Made by a program: the position numbers and the translations under genes. A model generated the notes under the pieces. The model had not been told where the DNA came from, made no database searches, and worked only from the letters and a program-made list of their open reading frames with translations. Shown here one piece after another: positions 17,909-26,139 of a stretch of 64,000 nt of DNA. Source of the DNA: an uncultured Burkholderiales bacterium (lineage in GTDB: Bacteria; Pseudomonadota; Gammaproteobacteria; Burkholderiales; Burkholderiaceae_C); NCBI GenBank assembly GCA_903933115.1, contig CAIZIT010000093.1:1-64000 (forward strand). The letters are read 5' to 3'. How positions within the stretch are numbered: position 1 is the stretch's first letter; each line of letters starts with the position of its first letter.

Positions 17909-19023
17909 GAAAGAAGTTGGAGTGAGTTGCCCACGCCCAAAAATTGATGCTTCAGGGCGTTCAAGCTTTTTTGAATCCAGGAGGTTTTTTCAATGCTCCA
18001 GCGCTTAACTTGATGTCGGCCGCAAAGCACCACTTGCAGTGTGGGTGTTTGATGAAGGGGCTCAAAAATCAAGTGGTCCATCTCTTTGAGCATTTCAAGC
18101 CAAGAGGCGAAGTCCAGGCGCTCAAGGGCTTGGGTGAGTCCGTGAAGGCACAGCACTTGAGTGTTATTTTTGGTCAAGAGCGTGATGTCTTGAGACGCCA
18201 AGGGGCTCAGCAATTGAATGGCATCCCACGCCTTTGGCGCTGTTCCCGTTCCGGAAAACCAAATCGAATTCACGCTCCCAAACGTCGGGGCAGAGGCGTG
18301 CTGGTCGTAGAGAAACATTTGTATTTCGCTTTGTAATCGGCGAAGCGTTTGAATGCTGGGCTCTTTCAGTGCATCCGTGTTGCGCTCGTTTTGTTCGGGT
18401 ACGCCAATGAGCCAAGGCAGAACGTCTTCGTTCATCACTTTGTTCAAGCTCGCACTGGGTAAGTCTAAAAAGTGCTTGGACCTGGCGATCCAAGTATCGT
18501 GTCTAAAGTCAAAGAGCTCGATGCCTTCGCTCTCAAACAGAGGCTCTAGCTTCATTCGAAGTGCCTTACTGCTCTGGGCATCGAGTCCTTGGGCTTTTTG
18601 CATCATCACATGCCCGCCGCCCACTCGCCAGTGGCATAAATGAATCAGTGCGTATCCCAACTCTTGGATTGGGGACGCGTTGACCTTGTGGTCTGGAGTG
18701 CTTTGCCGGAGATGGGTGATGTGATAGGCCAATTCCCCTTGGGCCGTCAAACCGTCTGTGTGTGGAGTGCTCAGCGCTTGGGCAAAGGCCGCATCAAATG
18801 GGGTGCTCAAAGCGCTTTCTTTGAACGTTTCAACGGACGCTCGGTTGGCCAAACGCACCATTTTCTTCAGTCCAGAAAGTTCGACACCTTGGAGCGCCTT
18901 GGCCAGATGGGCGTTTTGTAACATCTGAGGAGGAATGAGGGCGTCATCCACTAAAATGATCAGCCTGTCCTTGTTGATTTGAGGCATCACATTGGAAATT
19001 GAAGTTTTTAGCGCAATATTCAT
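17905..19023 (-). CDS. RpfE-like conserved protein (COG4255 type)
   Basis: The 372-residue protein matches the conserved family found upstream of recJ in betaproteobacteria and xanthomonads. It has the segments LCHWRVGGGHV, DLPSASLNKVM, RRLQSEIQMFLYDQ and VNSIWFSGTGT. Some databases label it RpfE or phosphoglycerate-mutase-related; the molecular function is unknown. No signal peptide or membrane segment is visible, so it is probably cytoplasmic. It overlaps recJ by 4 bases and is divergent from lolC/E, with only about 24 bases between starts. Confidence 0.75.
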   Translation of the reverse strand: MNIALKTSISNVMPQINKDRLIILVDDALIPPQMLQNAHLAKALQGVELSGLKKMVRLANRASVETFKESALSTPFDAAFAQALSTPHTDGLTAQGELAYHITHLRQSTPDHKVNASPIQELGYALIHLCHWRVGGGHVMMQKAQGLDAQSSKALRMKLEPLFESEGIELFDFRHDTWIARSKHFLDLPSASLNKVMNEDVLPWLIGVPEQNERNTDALKEPSIQTLRRLQSEIQMFLYDQHASAPTFGSVNSIWFSGTGTAPKAWDAIQLLSPLASQDITLLTKNNTQVLCLHGLTQALERLDFASWLEMLKEMDHLIFEPLHQTPTLQVVLCGRHQVKRWSIEKTSWIQKSLNALKHQFLGVGNSLQLLS

Positions 19024-19047
19024 CTCGCTATTGTGAACGATGAGACA

Positions 19048-20331
19048 ATGGACTTTATCAATATGTTCAAAATATCCTCCATTCCCTATGAATACCGTCT
19101 GGGTTGGCGTTACACGCGGGCCAGAAAGGGCTCGCGAAAGAACACGTTCATTTCCTTCATTTCAGGGGTTTCCATGTTTGGAATTGCCCTGGGTGTGGCG
19201 GCGTTGATCATTGTGCTGAGCGTGATGAATGGCTTTCAAAAGGAAGTCAGGGACCGAATGTTGGCTGTGGTCTCGCACATTGAAATCACCTCTACCTTGG
19301 ACTCCTCTTTAGACAATTGGTCTGAACTTCAGTCCGTTTTGTCTCGAAACGAGTCGATTTCGGGGTCTGCACCCTATGTCAGTGAGCAGGCCTTGTTGGT
19401 CAAGGGCGAGATGATGCGAGGGGCGATGATCAGGGGTATCGATCCCGCACAAGAAGGGCGTGTGGCTGAATTTGCAACCCAGTTGCCCGAGGAGATGACG
19501 TCACAACTCCAGCCCGGTCGCTTTGGCGTCATTTTGGGAGAAGAGTTGGCGCATGCCATGAACATTCAAGTGGGCGAGTCGGTCGTCATTCTCTCGCCTG
19601 GCGGGCAGTTTTCACCTGCTGGCATGCTTCCTCGAATGAAACAATTGCGCGTGATGGGGTTGTTCAGATCTGGGCATTACGAGTTTGATGCCTCTTTGGT
19701 GCTTTTGCACATTGAAGACGCCAAAGTTTTATTTCGCCTCAGTGGCCCCAGTGGACTTCGCGTTAAATTGCACCAGCCACAAGAGGCCAAATACCTCTCG
19801 AACGTGCTGCAGTCGCAACTCGGGCGTGCTTACACCGTGAGCGACTGGACTCAGCAAAACAAGACTTGGTTTGCAGCTGTGCAAGTCGAGAAAAGAATGA
19901 TGTTCATCATATTGACGCTCATTGTTGCTGTGGCCGCTTTCAATTTGGTCAGCACCTTGGTGATGACAGTGACCGATAAATTGGCCGACATCGCCATCTT
20001 GCGAACGTTGGGCGCGACCCCCCTGTCGATCATGTTGATCTTCATGTTGCAAGGCTCATTGGTGGGTGTCTTGGGGACCTTTTTAGGATTTGCTGGAGGC
20101 ACTGTTGTTGCGCTCAACATCGATGTGATCGTGCCTTTCATCGAAAACATGTTGGGGGCCCACTTTTTACCCAAAGACATTTACTTCATCTCCAGCATGC
20201 CCAGCGATCCTCAGGTGGGTGATATCGCTCCAATCGTTTTGATCTCTCTTTGTTTGTCCTTTTTGGCAACGCTTTATCCAAGTTGGAGAGCCAGCCGTGT
20301 CAATCCTGCTGAGGCTCTAAGATATGAGTAA
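19048..20331 (+). CDS. lolC: Lipoprotein-releasing ABC transporter permease LolC/LolE
   Basis: This roughly 427-residue permease has an N-terminal helix after YEYRLGWRYTRARKG, a large periplasmic MacB-like domain (about 70-280) and three C-terminal helices ending TLYPSWRASRVNPAEALRYE. With LolD it extracts outer-membrane lipoproteins and passes them to LolA. Only one permease gene is present, so a single protein probably serves both LolC and LolE roles. Starts at GTG 19033, ATG 19048 or ATG 19063 are all possible; none has a strong ribosome site. Confidence 0.92.
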   Translation: MDFINMFKISSIPYEYRLGWRYTRARKGSRKNTFISFISGVSMFGIALGVAALIIVLSVMNGFQKEVRDRMLAVVSHIEITSTLDSSLDNWSELQSVLSRNESISGSAPYVSEQALLVKGEMMRGAMIRGIDPAQEGRVAEFATQLPEEMTSQLQPGRFGVILGEELAHAMNIQVGESVVILSPGGQFSPAGMLPRMKQLRVMGLFRSGHYEFDASLVLLHIEDAKVLFRLSGPSGLRVKLHQPQEAKYLSNVLQSQLGRAYTVSDWTQQNKTWFAAVQVEKRMMFIILTLIVAVAAFNLVSTLVMTVTDKLADIAILRTLGATPLSIMLIFMLQGSLVGVLGTFLGFAGGTVVALNIDVIVPFIENMLGAHFLPKDIYFISSMPSDPQVGDIAPIVLISLCLSFLATLYPSWRASRVNPAEALRYE

Positions 20332-21061
20332 CCGTATAAGTAACCGTATAGGTAACGGTATGCGTGGTGAAGCGGATCCGGTTCTCCAGGCCCATGCACT
20401 CTCCAAGCACTTTAGCGACGGGGTCTCGCAAGTTCGAGTCTTGGAACAAATCAACTTGAGCTTAAAAAGAGGAGAGAGTCTTGCCATTGTCGGCGCATCG
20501 GGTTCCGGCAAGAGCACCTTGCTCCATATCCTGGGGGGATTGGACCGTGCCAGCCAGGGTGAGGTGACCTTGATGGGGCAGTCCTTGTCTGCACTAGGTC
20601 CGGCTCAGCTCGGTCAGCTTAGAAATCAACACTTGGGTTTTGTGTATCAATTTCACCATTTGTTGCCAGAATTGAACGCTTGGGAAAATGTGGCCATGCC
20701 CTTATGGATCCGGCGCGACAGCAACAAAAGCAGCGAAGAAGAGGCGAAGACACTTTTGTCGAGGCTTGGACTGTCCAGTCGCTTGACGCATCGCCCCTCA
20801 GAGCTCTCCGGTGGTGAGCGTCAGCGCGTGGCCATTGCCAGGGCATTGATCACCAAGCCCGCCTGTGTGTTGGCCGACGAACCCACGGGAAACTTGGATC
20901 GGCAAACGGCCAAAGAGGTTTTTGAGCTGATGCTGTCGATGTCAAAATCCATTGAAACCTCTTTTATTGTGGTCACTCATGACCCTGAGTTGGCTGCACT
21001 GTGTGATCGAGTGATGCACTTAAAGCTGGGCTTCTTGAGCGACGACGACAGTCTCTCATGA
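20324..21061 (+). CDS. lolD: Lipoprotein-releasing system ATP-binding protein LolD
   Basis: The 245-residue ABC ATPase has Walker A GASGSGKST, signature LSGGERQRVAIARAL, Walker B CVLADEPTGNLD and the H-loop VVTHD. It powers lipoprotein release with LolC/E. The ATG overlaps the permease stop by 8 bases. The N-terminus SNRI-SNRI-GNGM comes from a 12-bp tandem duplication that also contains the permease stop codon. The conserved domain begins only about residue 20 (VLQAHALSKHF). Confidence 0.95.
   Translation: MSNRISNRIGNGMRGEADPVLQAHALSKHFSDGVSQVRVLEQINLSLKRGESLAIVGASGSGKSTLLHILGGLDRASQGEVTLMGQSLSALGPAQLGQLRNQHLGFVYQFHHLLPELNAWENVAMPLWIRRDSNKSSEEEAKTLLSRLGLSSRLTHRPSELSGGERQRVAIARALITKPACVLADEPTGNLDRQTAKEVFELMLSMSKSIETSFIVVTHDPELAALCDRVMHLKLGFLSDDDSLS
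20327..20362 (+). repeat. 12-bp tandem repeat at the lolC/lolD junction
   Basis: AGTAACCGTATA occurs twice in perfect copies and once degenerate (GGTAACGGTATG). The array spans the permease stop codon and encodes the variable N-terminus of LolD. Confidence 0.9.
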
Positions 21062-21085
21062 GTTTTTCGCTCTGATCGAAGACCC

Positions 21086-21916
21086 ATGAATTGGATTGAT
21101 TCTCACTGCCACTTGGATGCTTTGGAGTTTGAGCGCGATCGACTTCAGGTGCGTGATGCGGCGAGACAAGCGGGTGTCGTTTCTTGTGTGATCCCTGCCG
21201 TGGAGGTGTCCAATTTTAAGGCGGTAAGGGATCTGGCTCATCAAACCCATGATTTTTATGCTTTGGGCATTCATCCCCTTTACACGGCCCAAGCCCATGA
21301 GAGCGATTTGGATGTTTTGGATGCGGAGTTGACACAGCGAATCGCACTGGGAGACACAAGACTGGTAGCGGTCGGTGAAATAGGACTCGACGGCTGGGTT
21401 GAACATTTGAATTGGGACACGCAAATGCAATACTACAAAGCCCAATTGAAAATAGCCAGGCGCTTGTCCTTGCCCGTTATTTTGCATGTTCGTCAATCGG
21501 CCGATGAGCTCCTAAAGGGGTTGCGACAAATACCGGTCAATGGGGGTATTGCTCACGCTTTCACAGGCAGTTTTCAGCAGGCTCAGCAATTCATGGACAT
21601 GGGCTTTTGTTTGGGTTTTGGGGGCGCTGTGAGCTTTGACAGGGCTTTGCGCTTGAGGCGTTTACTCAAAGCTTTGCCCATGAGTGCAATCGTCTTGGAA
21701 ACCGATTCGCCTGATATTGCGCCCAAATGGATTTATGTCCAAGCCCATGAGCGTGCCAGTGGACGCTTGCAAGCGCGCAACGACCCCTCTCAGCTCCTTC
21801 CGATCGCGCAAGTGGTGGCCGATATCAAGGGCGTGAGCTTGGAGGAGTTGTCCACTCACAGCACGGCCAATGTGAGGCGAGTTTTCCCCAAAATGTTGTT
21901 GAGTAAAAGCGCTTGA
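21086..21916 (+). CDS. tatD: TatD-family metal-dependent deoxyribonuclease
   Basis: The 276-residue TIM-barrel hydrolase has the metal motifs DSHCHLDA, GIHPLY, VGEIGLDG, LHVRQSADE, HAFTGS and LETDSPDIAP. TatD-type enzymes act as 3'-5' exonucleases or DNases. It starts 24 bases after lolD. The LolD-TatD-like order is common in betaproteobacteria, so this member could equally be named YcfH-like. Confidence 0.92.
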   Translation: MNWIDSHCHLDALEFERDRLQVRDAARQAGVVSCVIPAVEVSNFKAVRDLAHQTHDFYALGIHPLYTAQAHESDLDVLDAELTQRIALGDTRLVAVGEIGLDGWVEHLNWDTQMQYYKAQLKIARRLSLPVILHVRQSADELLKGLRQIPVNGGIAHAFTGSFQQAQQFMDMGFCLGFGGAVSFDRALRLRRLLKALPMSAIVLETDSPDIAPKWIYVQAHERASGRLQARNDPSQLLPIAQVVADIKGVSLEELSTHSTANVRRVFPKMLLSKSA

Positions 21917-21974
21917 AGTGAAGTCTCATGGGCTCATTGTTGATCAGCAGAAATTAAAAAAATAAGGATCTGTT

Positions 21975-22721
21975 TTGAAGAAAAAATCCGTTTTGCCAGA
22001 TGTCAACTTCTCCGAATATGGGGGCGTTCGATACCTTCATTTGGGCAGTGAGTGGGTTCAAGGCTCAATGCGCCTTGACAGCCCCTTTGATATTCATTTG
22101 GAGTATGTACAGCGAATGATGGCTTGGCTGCTGTTGATGGAGCCGTCCTCTCTCGCATCGCGTCACAGCATGCAGCTCGGCTTGGGTGCGGGTGCATTGA
22201 CGAAATTTTGTTTTAAAAAAATGAAGTTGAAAACCACTGCGATTGAAATCAATCCCCAAGTGGTTGCTGCTTGCAAATTGTGGTTCAAAGTGCCCAACGA
22301 CACCAAGCTTTTATCGGTGATTTTGGGTGACGCTCAAGAGGTGGTTGCTCATGAGTTGTGGAGAGGGCAAATTGATGCCCTGCAAGTCGATTTGTACGAC
22401 CAAGAGGCCGCTGCGCCGGTCTTGGATACCTACGATTTTTATGCCAACTGTAGAAGTTTACTCACCGAGGACGGTGTCATGAGTGTCAACCTCTTTGGCA
22501 AGGACAGCCATTTTGACAAGAGCTTGTCCAAGATTCAAGAGGCCTTTTCGGGGGGTGGTGTTTGGTGCTTTAAACCCACCAAGGAGGGCAACACCGTGAT
22601 CATGGCACAAAAGACTCGCATTCAACACAGCAAAGAAGAGTTGATCGAAAGAGCAGAATTCATTCGAGCTCAATGGGGTTTGCCTGCAAACAAGTGGTTG
22701 AAAGTTCTGAGTCAGTTGTGA
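21975..22721 (+). CDS. Spermidine-synthase-like Rossmann-fold protein
   Basis: The 248-residue protein resembles the catalytic half of polyamine aminopropyltransferases. It has a nucleotide-binding loop LGLGAGAL, an acidic residue after strand 2 (TAIEINPQ) and DALQVDLYDQEA at the active-site region. The N-terminal tetramer domain of SpeE is short or missing. Whether it makes spermidine or is a different methyltransferase is unclear. The TTG start at 21975 has AAGGA seven bases upstream. No speD lies nearby. Confidence 0.75.
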   Translation: MKKKSVLPDVNFSEYGGVRYLHLGSEWVQGSMRLDSPFDIHLEYVQRMMAWLLLMEPSSLASRHSMQLGLGAGALTKFCFKKMKLKTTAIEINPQVVAACKLWFKVPNDTKLLSVILGDAQEVVAHELWRGQIDALQVDLYDQEAAAPVLDTYDFYANCRSLLTEDGVMSVNLFGKDSHFDKSLSKIQEAFSGGGVWCFKPTKEGNTVIMAQKTRIQHSKEELIERAEFIRAQWGLPANKWLKVLSQL

Positions 22722-22807
22722 TGGGTGAGAACCCTAGGTTTGAATTTATAGTGGATAATATAGAGGTAAATAGTGCTTCATTAAGGGTAATCCATTAGTG
22801 AAGTTAT

Positions 22808-22821
22808 TGAGCCTTGGCTCA
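22808..22821. promoter_or_regulatory. Inverted repeat upstream of tctB, possible operator
   Basis: TGAGCC-TT-GGCTCA is a perfect 6-bp palindrome with a two-base spacer, 38 bases before the tctB start. The surrounding AT-rich stretch (22740-22800) probably holds the promoter. The binding regulator is unknown. Confidence 0.35.
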
Positions 22822-22859
22822 CAATTCGCCATCCGTAAGATTTGTCTAGGAGAATTTTT

Positions 22860-23348
22860 GTGAATATTAAGAGTCAGAAAGACTTTTTCTCAGGACTTAT
22901 GTTCCTGGTTGTTGGTGGAGGGTTCGCGCTCGGTGCGACCTCTTATTCTGTCGGAACCGCCGCGAGGATGGGTCCTGGCTATTTTCCATTGCTCCTTGGT
23001 GTGATCTTGGCGATCCTTGGTGCATTTGTATTGTTTTTCTCGCTCGTCGTAGAAAGACCTGATCACGACCCAGTCGGATCTTTTGCGTGGAAGCCCATCA
23101 TTTATGTTTTGGGTGCCAACATTTCATTTGGTGTGATGCTCGTGGGTTTGCCAAGCATTGGCTTGCCTTCATCAGGCATGATTGCTTCAATTTTCACTTT
23201 GACCATCATTGCCAGCAAAGCGGGTGAAAAATTCGTACTTCGCGAAGTATTGATTTTGAGCACAGTTTTGTCTGTCATTTGCTACTTGGCTTTCATCTTG
23301 TTGCTCAAGTTGCAAATGCCTGTGTGGCCTGTCTATATCACTGGTTGA
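22860..23348 (+). CDS. tctB: Tripartite tricarboxylate transporter small subunit TctB
   Basis: The 162-residue membrane protein has about four helices and the family segment RMGPGYFPLLLGVILAILG. TctB forms the small membrane subunit with TctA. I start at GTG 22860, which has AGGAG seven bases upstream; the open frame to 22842 contains that ribosome site and cannot be coding from there. tctA follows 13 bases later. Confidence 0.9.
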   Translation: MNIKSQKDFFSGLMFLVVGGGFALGATSYSVGTAARMGPGYFPLLLGVILAILGAFVLFFSLVVERPDHDPVGSFAWKPIIYVLGANISFGVMLVGLPSIGLPSSGMIASIFTLTIIASKAGEKFVLREVLILSTVLSVICYLAFILLLKLQMPVWPVYITG

Positions 23349-23361
23349 GGAGTAGGAAAGA

Positions 23362-24873
23362 ATGGATTTATTTTCAAACCTTGCACTAGGTTTTGGTGTT
23401 GCTGTAACTCCTCTTAATTTGGTTTACTGCTTTATTGGTTGTTTGTTGGGTACATTGATTGGCGTTTTGCCAGGCGTTGGACCCGTTGCGACCATTGCGA
23501 TGTTGTTGCCTGCGACTTATGCGCTCCCACCTGTGGCTGCGTTGATCATGTTGGCTGGTATTTACTATGGCGCCCAGTACGGTGGTTCAACCACTGCGAT
23601 TTTGGTGAACTTGCCCGGTGAAGCCTCTTCGGTGGTGACCACCATTGACGGCTACCAAATGGCCAGAAGAGGTCGTGCAGGTCCAGCGCTCGCTGCTGCT
23701 GGCTTGGGCTCCTTCTTTGCAGGTTGTGTCGGCACTTTGATTTTGGCGGCTTTTGCACCTCCTTTGACCGAATTGGCCTTCAAATTTGGTCCTGCTGAGT
23801 ACTTCTCATTGATGGTCTTGGGTTTGATTGGTGCGGTGGTCTTGGCTTCAGGCTCTTTGATCAAAGCGATTGCCATGATCATCTTGGGTCTTTTGATGGG
23901 CTTGATCGGCACGGACGTGAACTCCGGTGTTGCACGCTTTAGCTTTGACATTCCTGAGTTGACCGACGGCGTTGGCTTTGTCGTGATTGCGATGGGTGTG
24001 TTTGGTTACGGCGAGATCATTGCAAACTTGTCCTTGCCTGAAGACGAACGCGAAGTGTTCACTTCTGGTGTGACGGGTTTATTCCCCACAGCAGAAGACT
24101 TCAGAAACATGTTGCCCGCAGTTTTGAGGGGTACGGCATTGGGTTCAATTCTTGGTGTGTTGCCTGGTGGTGGCGCCTTGTTGGCCGCTTTTGCAGCGTA
24201 CACGGTTGAGAAGAAAACCAAATTGCGTCCTGGTGAAGTGCCCTTCGGTCAGGGTAACATCCGCGGTGTTGCAGCGCCTGAGTCTGCCAACAATGCTGGT
24301 GCTCAAACCTCTTTCATCCCCTTGTTGACTTTGGGTATTCCTCCCAATGCGGTGATGGCGTTGATGGTGGGTGCGATGACCATTCATAACGTTCAACCTG
24401 GTCCCCAGGTCATGACCAGCAATCCAGAATTGTTCTGGGGCTTGATTGCCTCCATGTGGGTGGGTAACTTGATGCTGATCATTTTGAACTTGCCTTTGAT
24501 TGGCATGTGGATCAAGTTGCTAACGGTTCCCTATCGTTTCTTGTTCCCTGCGATCATTTTGTTCTGTGCGGTCGGTGTTTATTCCACCAACAACAACTCA
24601 TTCGATATTTGGATGGTGGCTGTATTTGGTTTCATCGGTTACTTGTTCGTCAAACTCGGTTGCGAGCCACAGCCGCTCTTGCTCGGTTTCATCTTGGGCC
24701 CCATGATGGAAGAGAACCTTCGCCGTGCATTGCTGTTGTCTAGAGGTGACTGGTCTGTGTTCGTGACCCGTCCCTTGTCTGGTAGCTTGCTCTTTGTGGC
24801 ATTGATCCTCTTGGTGATTGTTTTATTGCCATCGGTCAAGTCCAAGCGTGAAGAGGCCTTCGTAGAAGAGTAA
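23362..24873 (+). CDS. tctA: Tripartite tricarboxylate transporter large subunit TctA
   Basis: The 503-residue protein has about 12 helices and the repeated TctA signatures GVLPGVGPVATIAMLLP and AGIYYGAQYGGSTTAILVNLPGE, with LGVLPGGGALLAAFAAY in the second half. TctA is the transport channel for carboxylates delivered by a TctC/Bug protein. A clear ribosome site (GAGGAGTAGGAAAG) precedes ATG 23362. A terminator follows, and the cognate binding protein probably lies just beyond it. Confidence 0.95.
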   Translation: MDLFSNLALGFGVAVTPLNLVYCFIGCLLGTLIGVLPGVGPVATIAMLLPATYALPPVAALIMLAGIYYGAQYGGSTTAILVNLPGEASSVVTTIDGYQMARRGRAGPALAAAGLGSFFAGCVGTLILAAFAPPLTELAFKFGPAEYFSLMVLGLIGAVVLASGSLIKAIAMIILGLLMGLIGTDVNSGVARFSFDIPELTDGVGFVVIAMGVFGYGEIIANLSLPEDEREVFTSGVTGLFPTAEDFRNMLPAVLRGTALGSILGVLPGGGALLAAFAAYTVEKKTKLRPGEVPFGQGNIRGVAAPESANNAGAQTSFIPLLTLGIPPNAVMALMVGAMTIHNVQPGPQVMTSNPELFWGLIASMWVGNLMLIILNLPLIGMWIKLLTVPYRFLFPAIILFCAVGVYSTNNNSFDIWMVAVFGFIGYLFVKLGCEPQPLLLGFILGPMMEENLRRALLLSRGDWSVFVTRPLSGSLLFVALILLVIVLLPSVKSKREEAFVEE

Positions 24874-24945
24874 AGACTTGAAGACCTTAGAATTGATGGT
24901 CATTCTTTACGGAAACCGCTCCATCAATTCGTTCATTTGAAAATG

Positions 24946-24977
24946 ACCCACTCTTTCAAAAGAAGAGTGGGTTTTTT
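24946..24977 (+). terminator. Rho-independent terminator after tctA
   Basis: CCCACTCTT and AAGAGTGGG form a 9-bp stem followed by TTTTTT. It separates tctBA from the downstream binding-protein gene, which could let the binding protein be expressed at a different level. Confidence 0.85.
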
Positions 24978-25009
24978 GTTGGTTCAATATTAAGTTAAGC
25001 GGTATTTAG

Positions 25010-25987
25010 ATGATCCAAGTTATCAAATCCCTGTTGGTGACGTCTGCTTTTTTAACAGTTGCTGTGAGCAGTGCTGTCGCCCAAAGTGCTTATCCCAATA
25101 AGCCCATCAACTTCATCGTCCCCTATGGGGCGGGTGGAGGAGCAGATTCTCGTAGCCGACAAATCGCGCAAGGCATGAGCTTGATTTTGAAGCAACCCAT
25201 TGTGGTCGAGAACAAAGCGGGTGCCGGTGGCAACATTGGAACCGAATTCATTGCACATGCGCCACCCGACGGATACGTCATTGGCATGGGCAATTTTGCT
25301 CCCTTGGCTGTCAATAAAACTTTATTTGGCAACTTGAGGTACGACCCCGAGACCGATCTCACCCCAGTGGTGTTGATTGAAAAGGGGCCTTTGGTTCTCT
25401 CCGTCAACCCCAGTTCGAGTTTTAAAACGGTGCAAGACATCATTTCAGCAGCCAAAGCAAAACCCGGTGTGTTGACCTTTGCATCGGGTGGCATCGGTGG
25501 ATCGCATCAACTCTCTGCTGAGTTGTTCAAGCAAAGCACTGACATTGACATGATCCACGTGCCCTATAAAAGCGGATCTGCGGGGTTGATGGATTTGATG
25601 GCAGGCAATGTCAACATGATGTTTGATCAAATGTACTCTGCCATGCCCAGTATCAAGTCCGGCAAACTTCGTCCTATCGCGATCACCAGTGAGAAGCGTT
25701 CACCCTTGTTGCCTGATGTTCCCAGTTTTGCGGAGATTGGGCTGCCTAAGGTGAAGGTTTTGAATTGGCAAGGTTTGGTCGCACCCAAAGGCACGCCCAA
25801 AGCGATTGTTGAGAAGTTGAATGCCGCTGCGAATGAGGTCTTGAAAGACCCCAAGCTGAGGGCTCTGATGCTCGAGCAAGGCAATGAGATGGGTGGAGGA
25901 ACACCAGAGGAGTTCGCCGCTTTGATCAAGTCCGAAGCCGCCAAGTGGAGTGTTGTGGTGAAAACGGCCAACATCAAACCAGAATAA
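25010..25987 (+). CDS. tctC: Bug-family (TctC) substrate-binding protein of the TctBA transporter
   Basis: The 325-residue protein has a signal peptide ending about SSAVAQSAYP, then PINFIVPYGAGGGADSRSR, VENKAGAGGNIGTEF and HVPYKSGSAGLMDLMAG. It is the periplasmic binding component. Its position 136 bases after tctA makes it the probable partner. The order B-A-C differs from the classical C-B-A order, with a terminator before C. The ligand is unknown. Confidence 0.9.
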   Translation: MIQVIKSLLVTSAFLTVAVSSAVAQSAYPNKPINFIVPYGAGGGADSRSRQIAQGMSLILKQPIVVENKAGAGGNIGTEFIAHAPPDGYVIGMGNFAPLAVNKTLFGNLRYDPETDLTPVVLIEKGPLVLSVNPSSSFKTVQDIISAAKAKPGVLTFASGGIGGSHQLSAELFKQSTDIDMIHVPYKSGSAGLMDLMAGNVNMMFDQMYSAMPSIKSGKLRPIAITSEKRSPLLPDVPSFAEIGLPKVKVLNWQGLVAPKGTPKAIVEKLNAAANEVLKDPKLRALMLEQGNEMGGGTPEEFAALIKSEAAKWSVVVKTANIKPE

Positions 25988-26055
25988 TTCCCACCCCAAA
26001 GGGCCTCTTGGCGCCTGGGGATAAAATGAGCCCTTGAGACCGACAGGTTTGAAGG

Positions 26056-26086
26056 GTTCTTTTTTTGGAGTGCTTGAAAAAAGAAC
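26056..26086. repeat. Inverted repeat before the EamA gene
   Basis: GTTCTTTTTT and AAAAAAGAAC form a perfect 10-bp stem around an 11-base loop. It may end tctC transcription or influence the exporter leader. It has no separate T tail. Confidence 0.4.
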
Positions 26087-26092
26087 TCGCTA

Positions 26093-26109
26093 CCCCCCCC
26101 CAAAAAAAA
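26093..26109 (+). repeat. C9-A8 homopolymer tract upstream of an exporter start
   Basis: Nine C and then eight A residues end 30 bases before the ATG at 26140. Tracts of this length can change size by slippage, which would alter the leader or promoter spacing but not the reading frame. Confidence 0.8.
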
Positions 26110-26139
26110 TAGCGAAGTAAAGCGTTCTCTGGTCCATCC

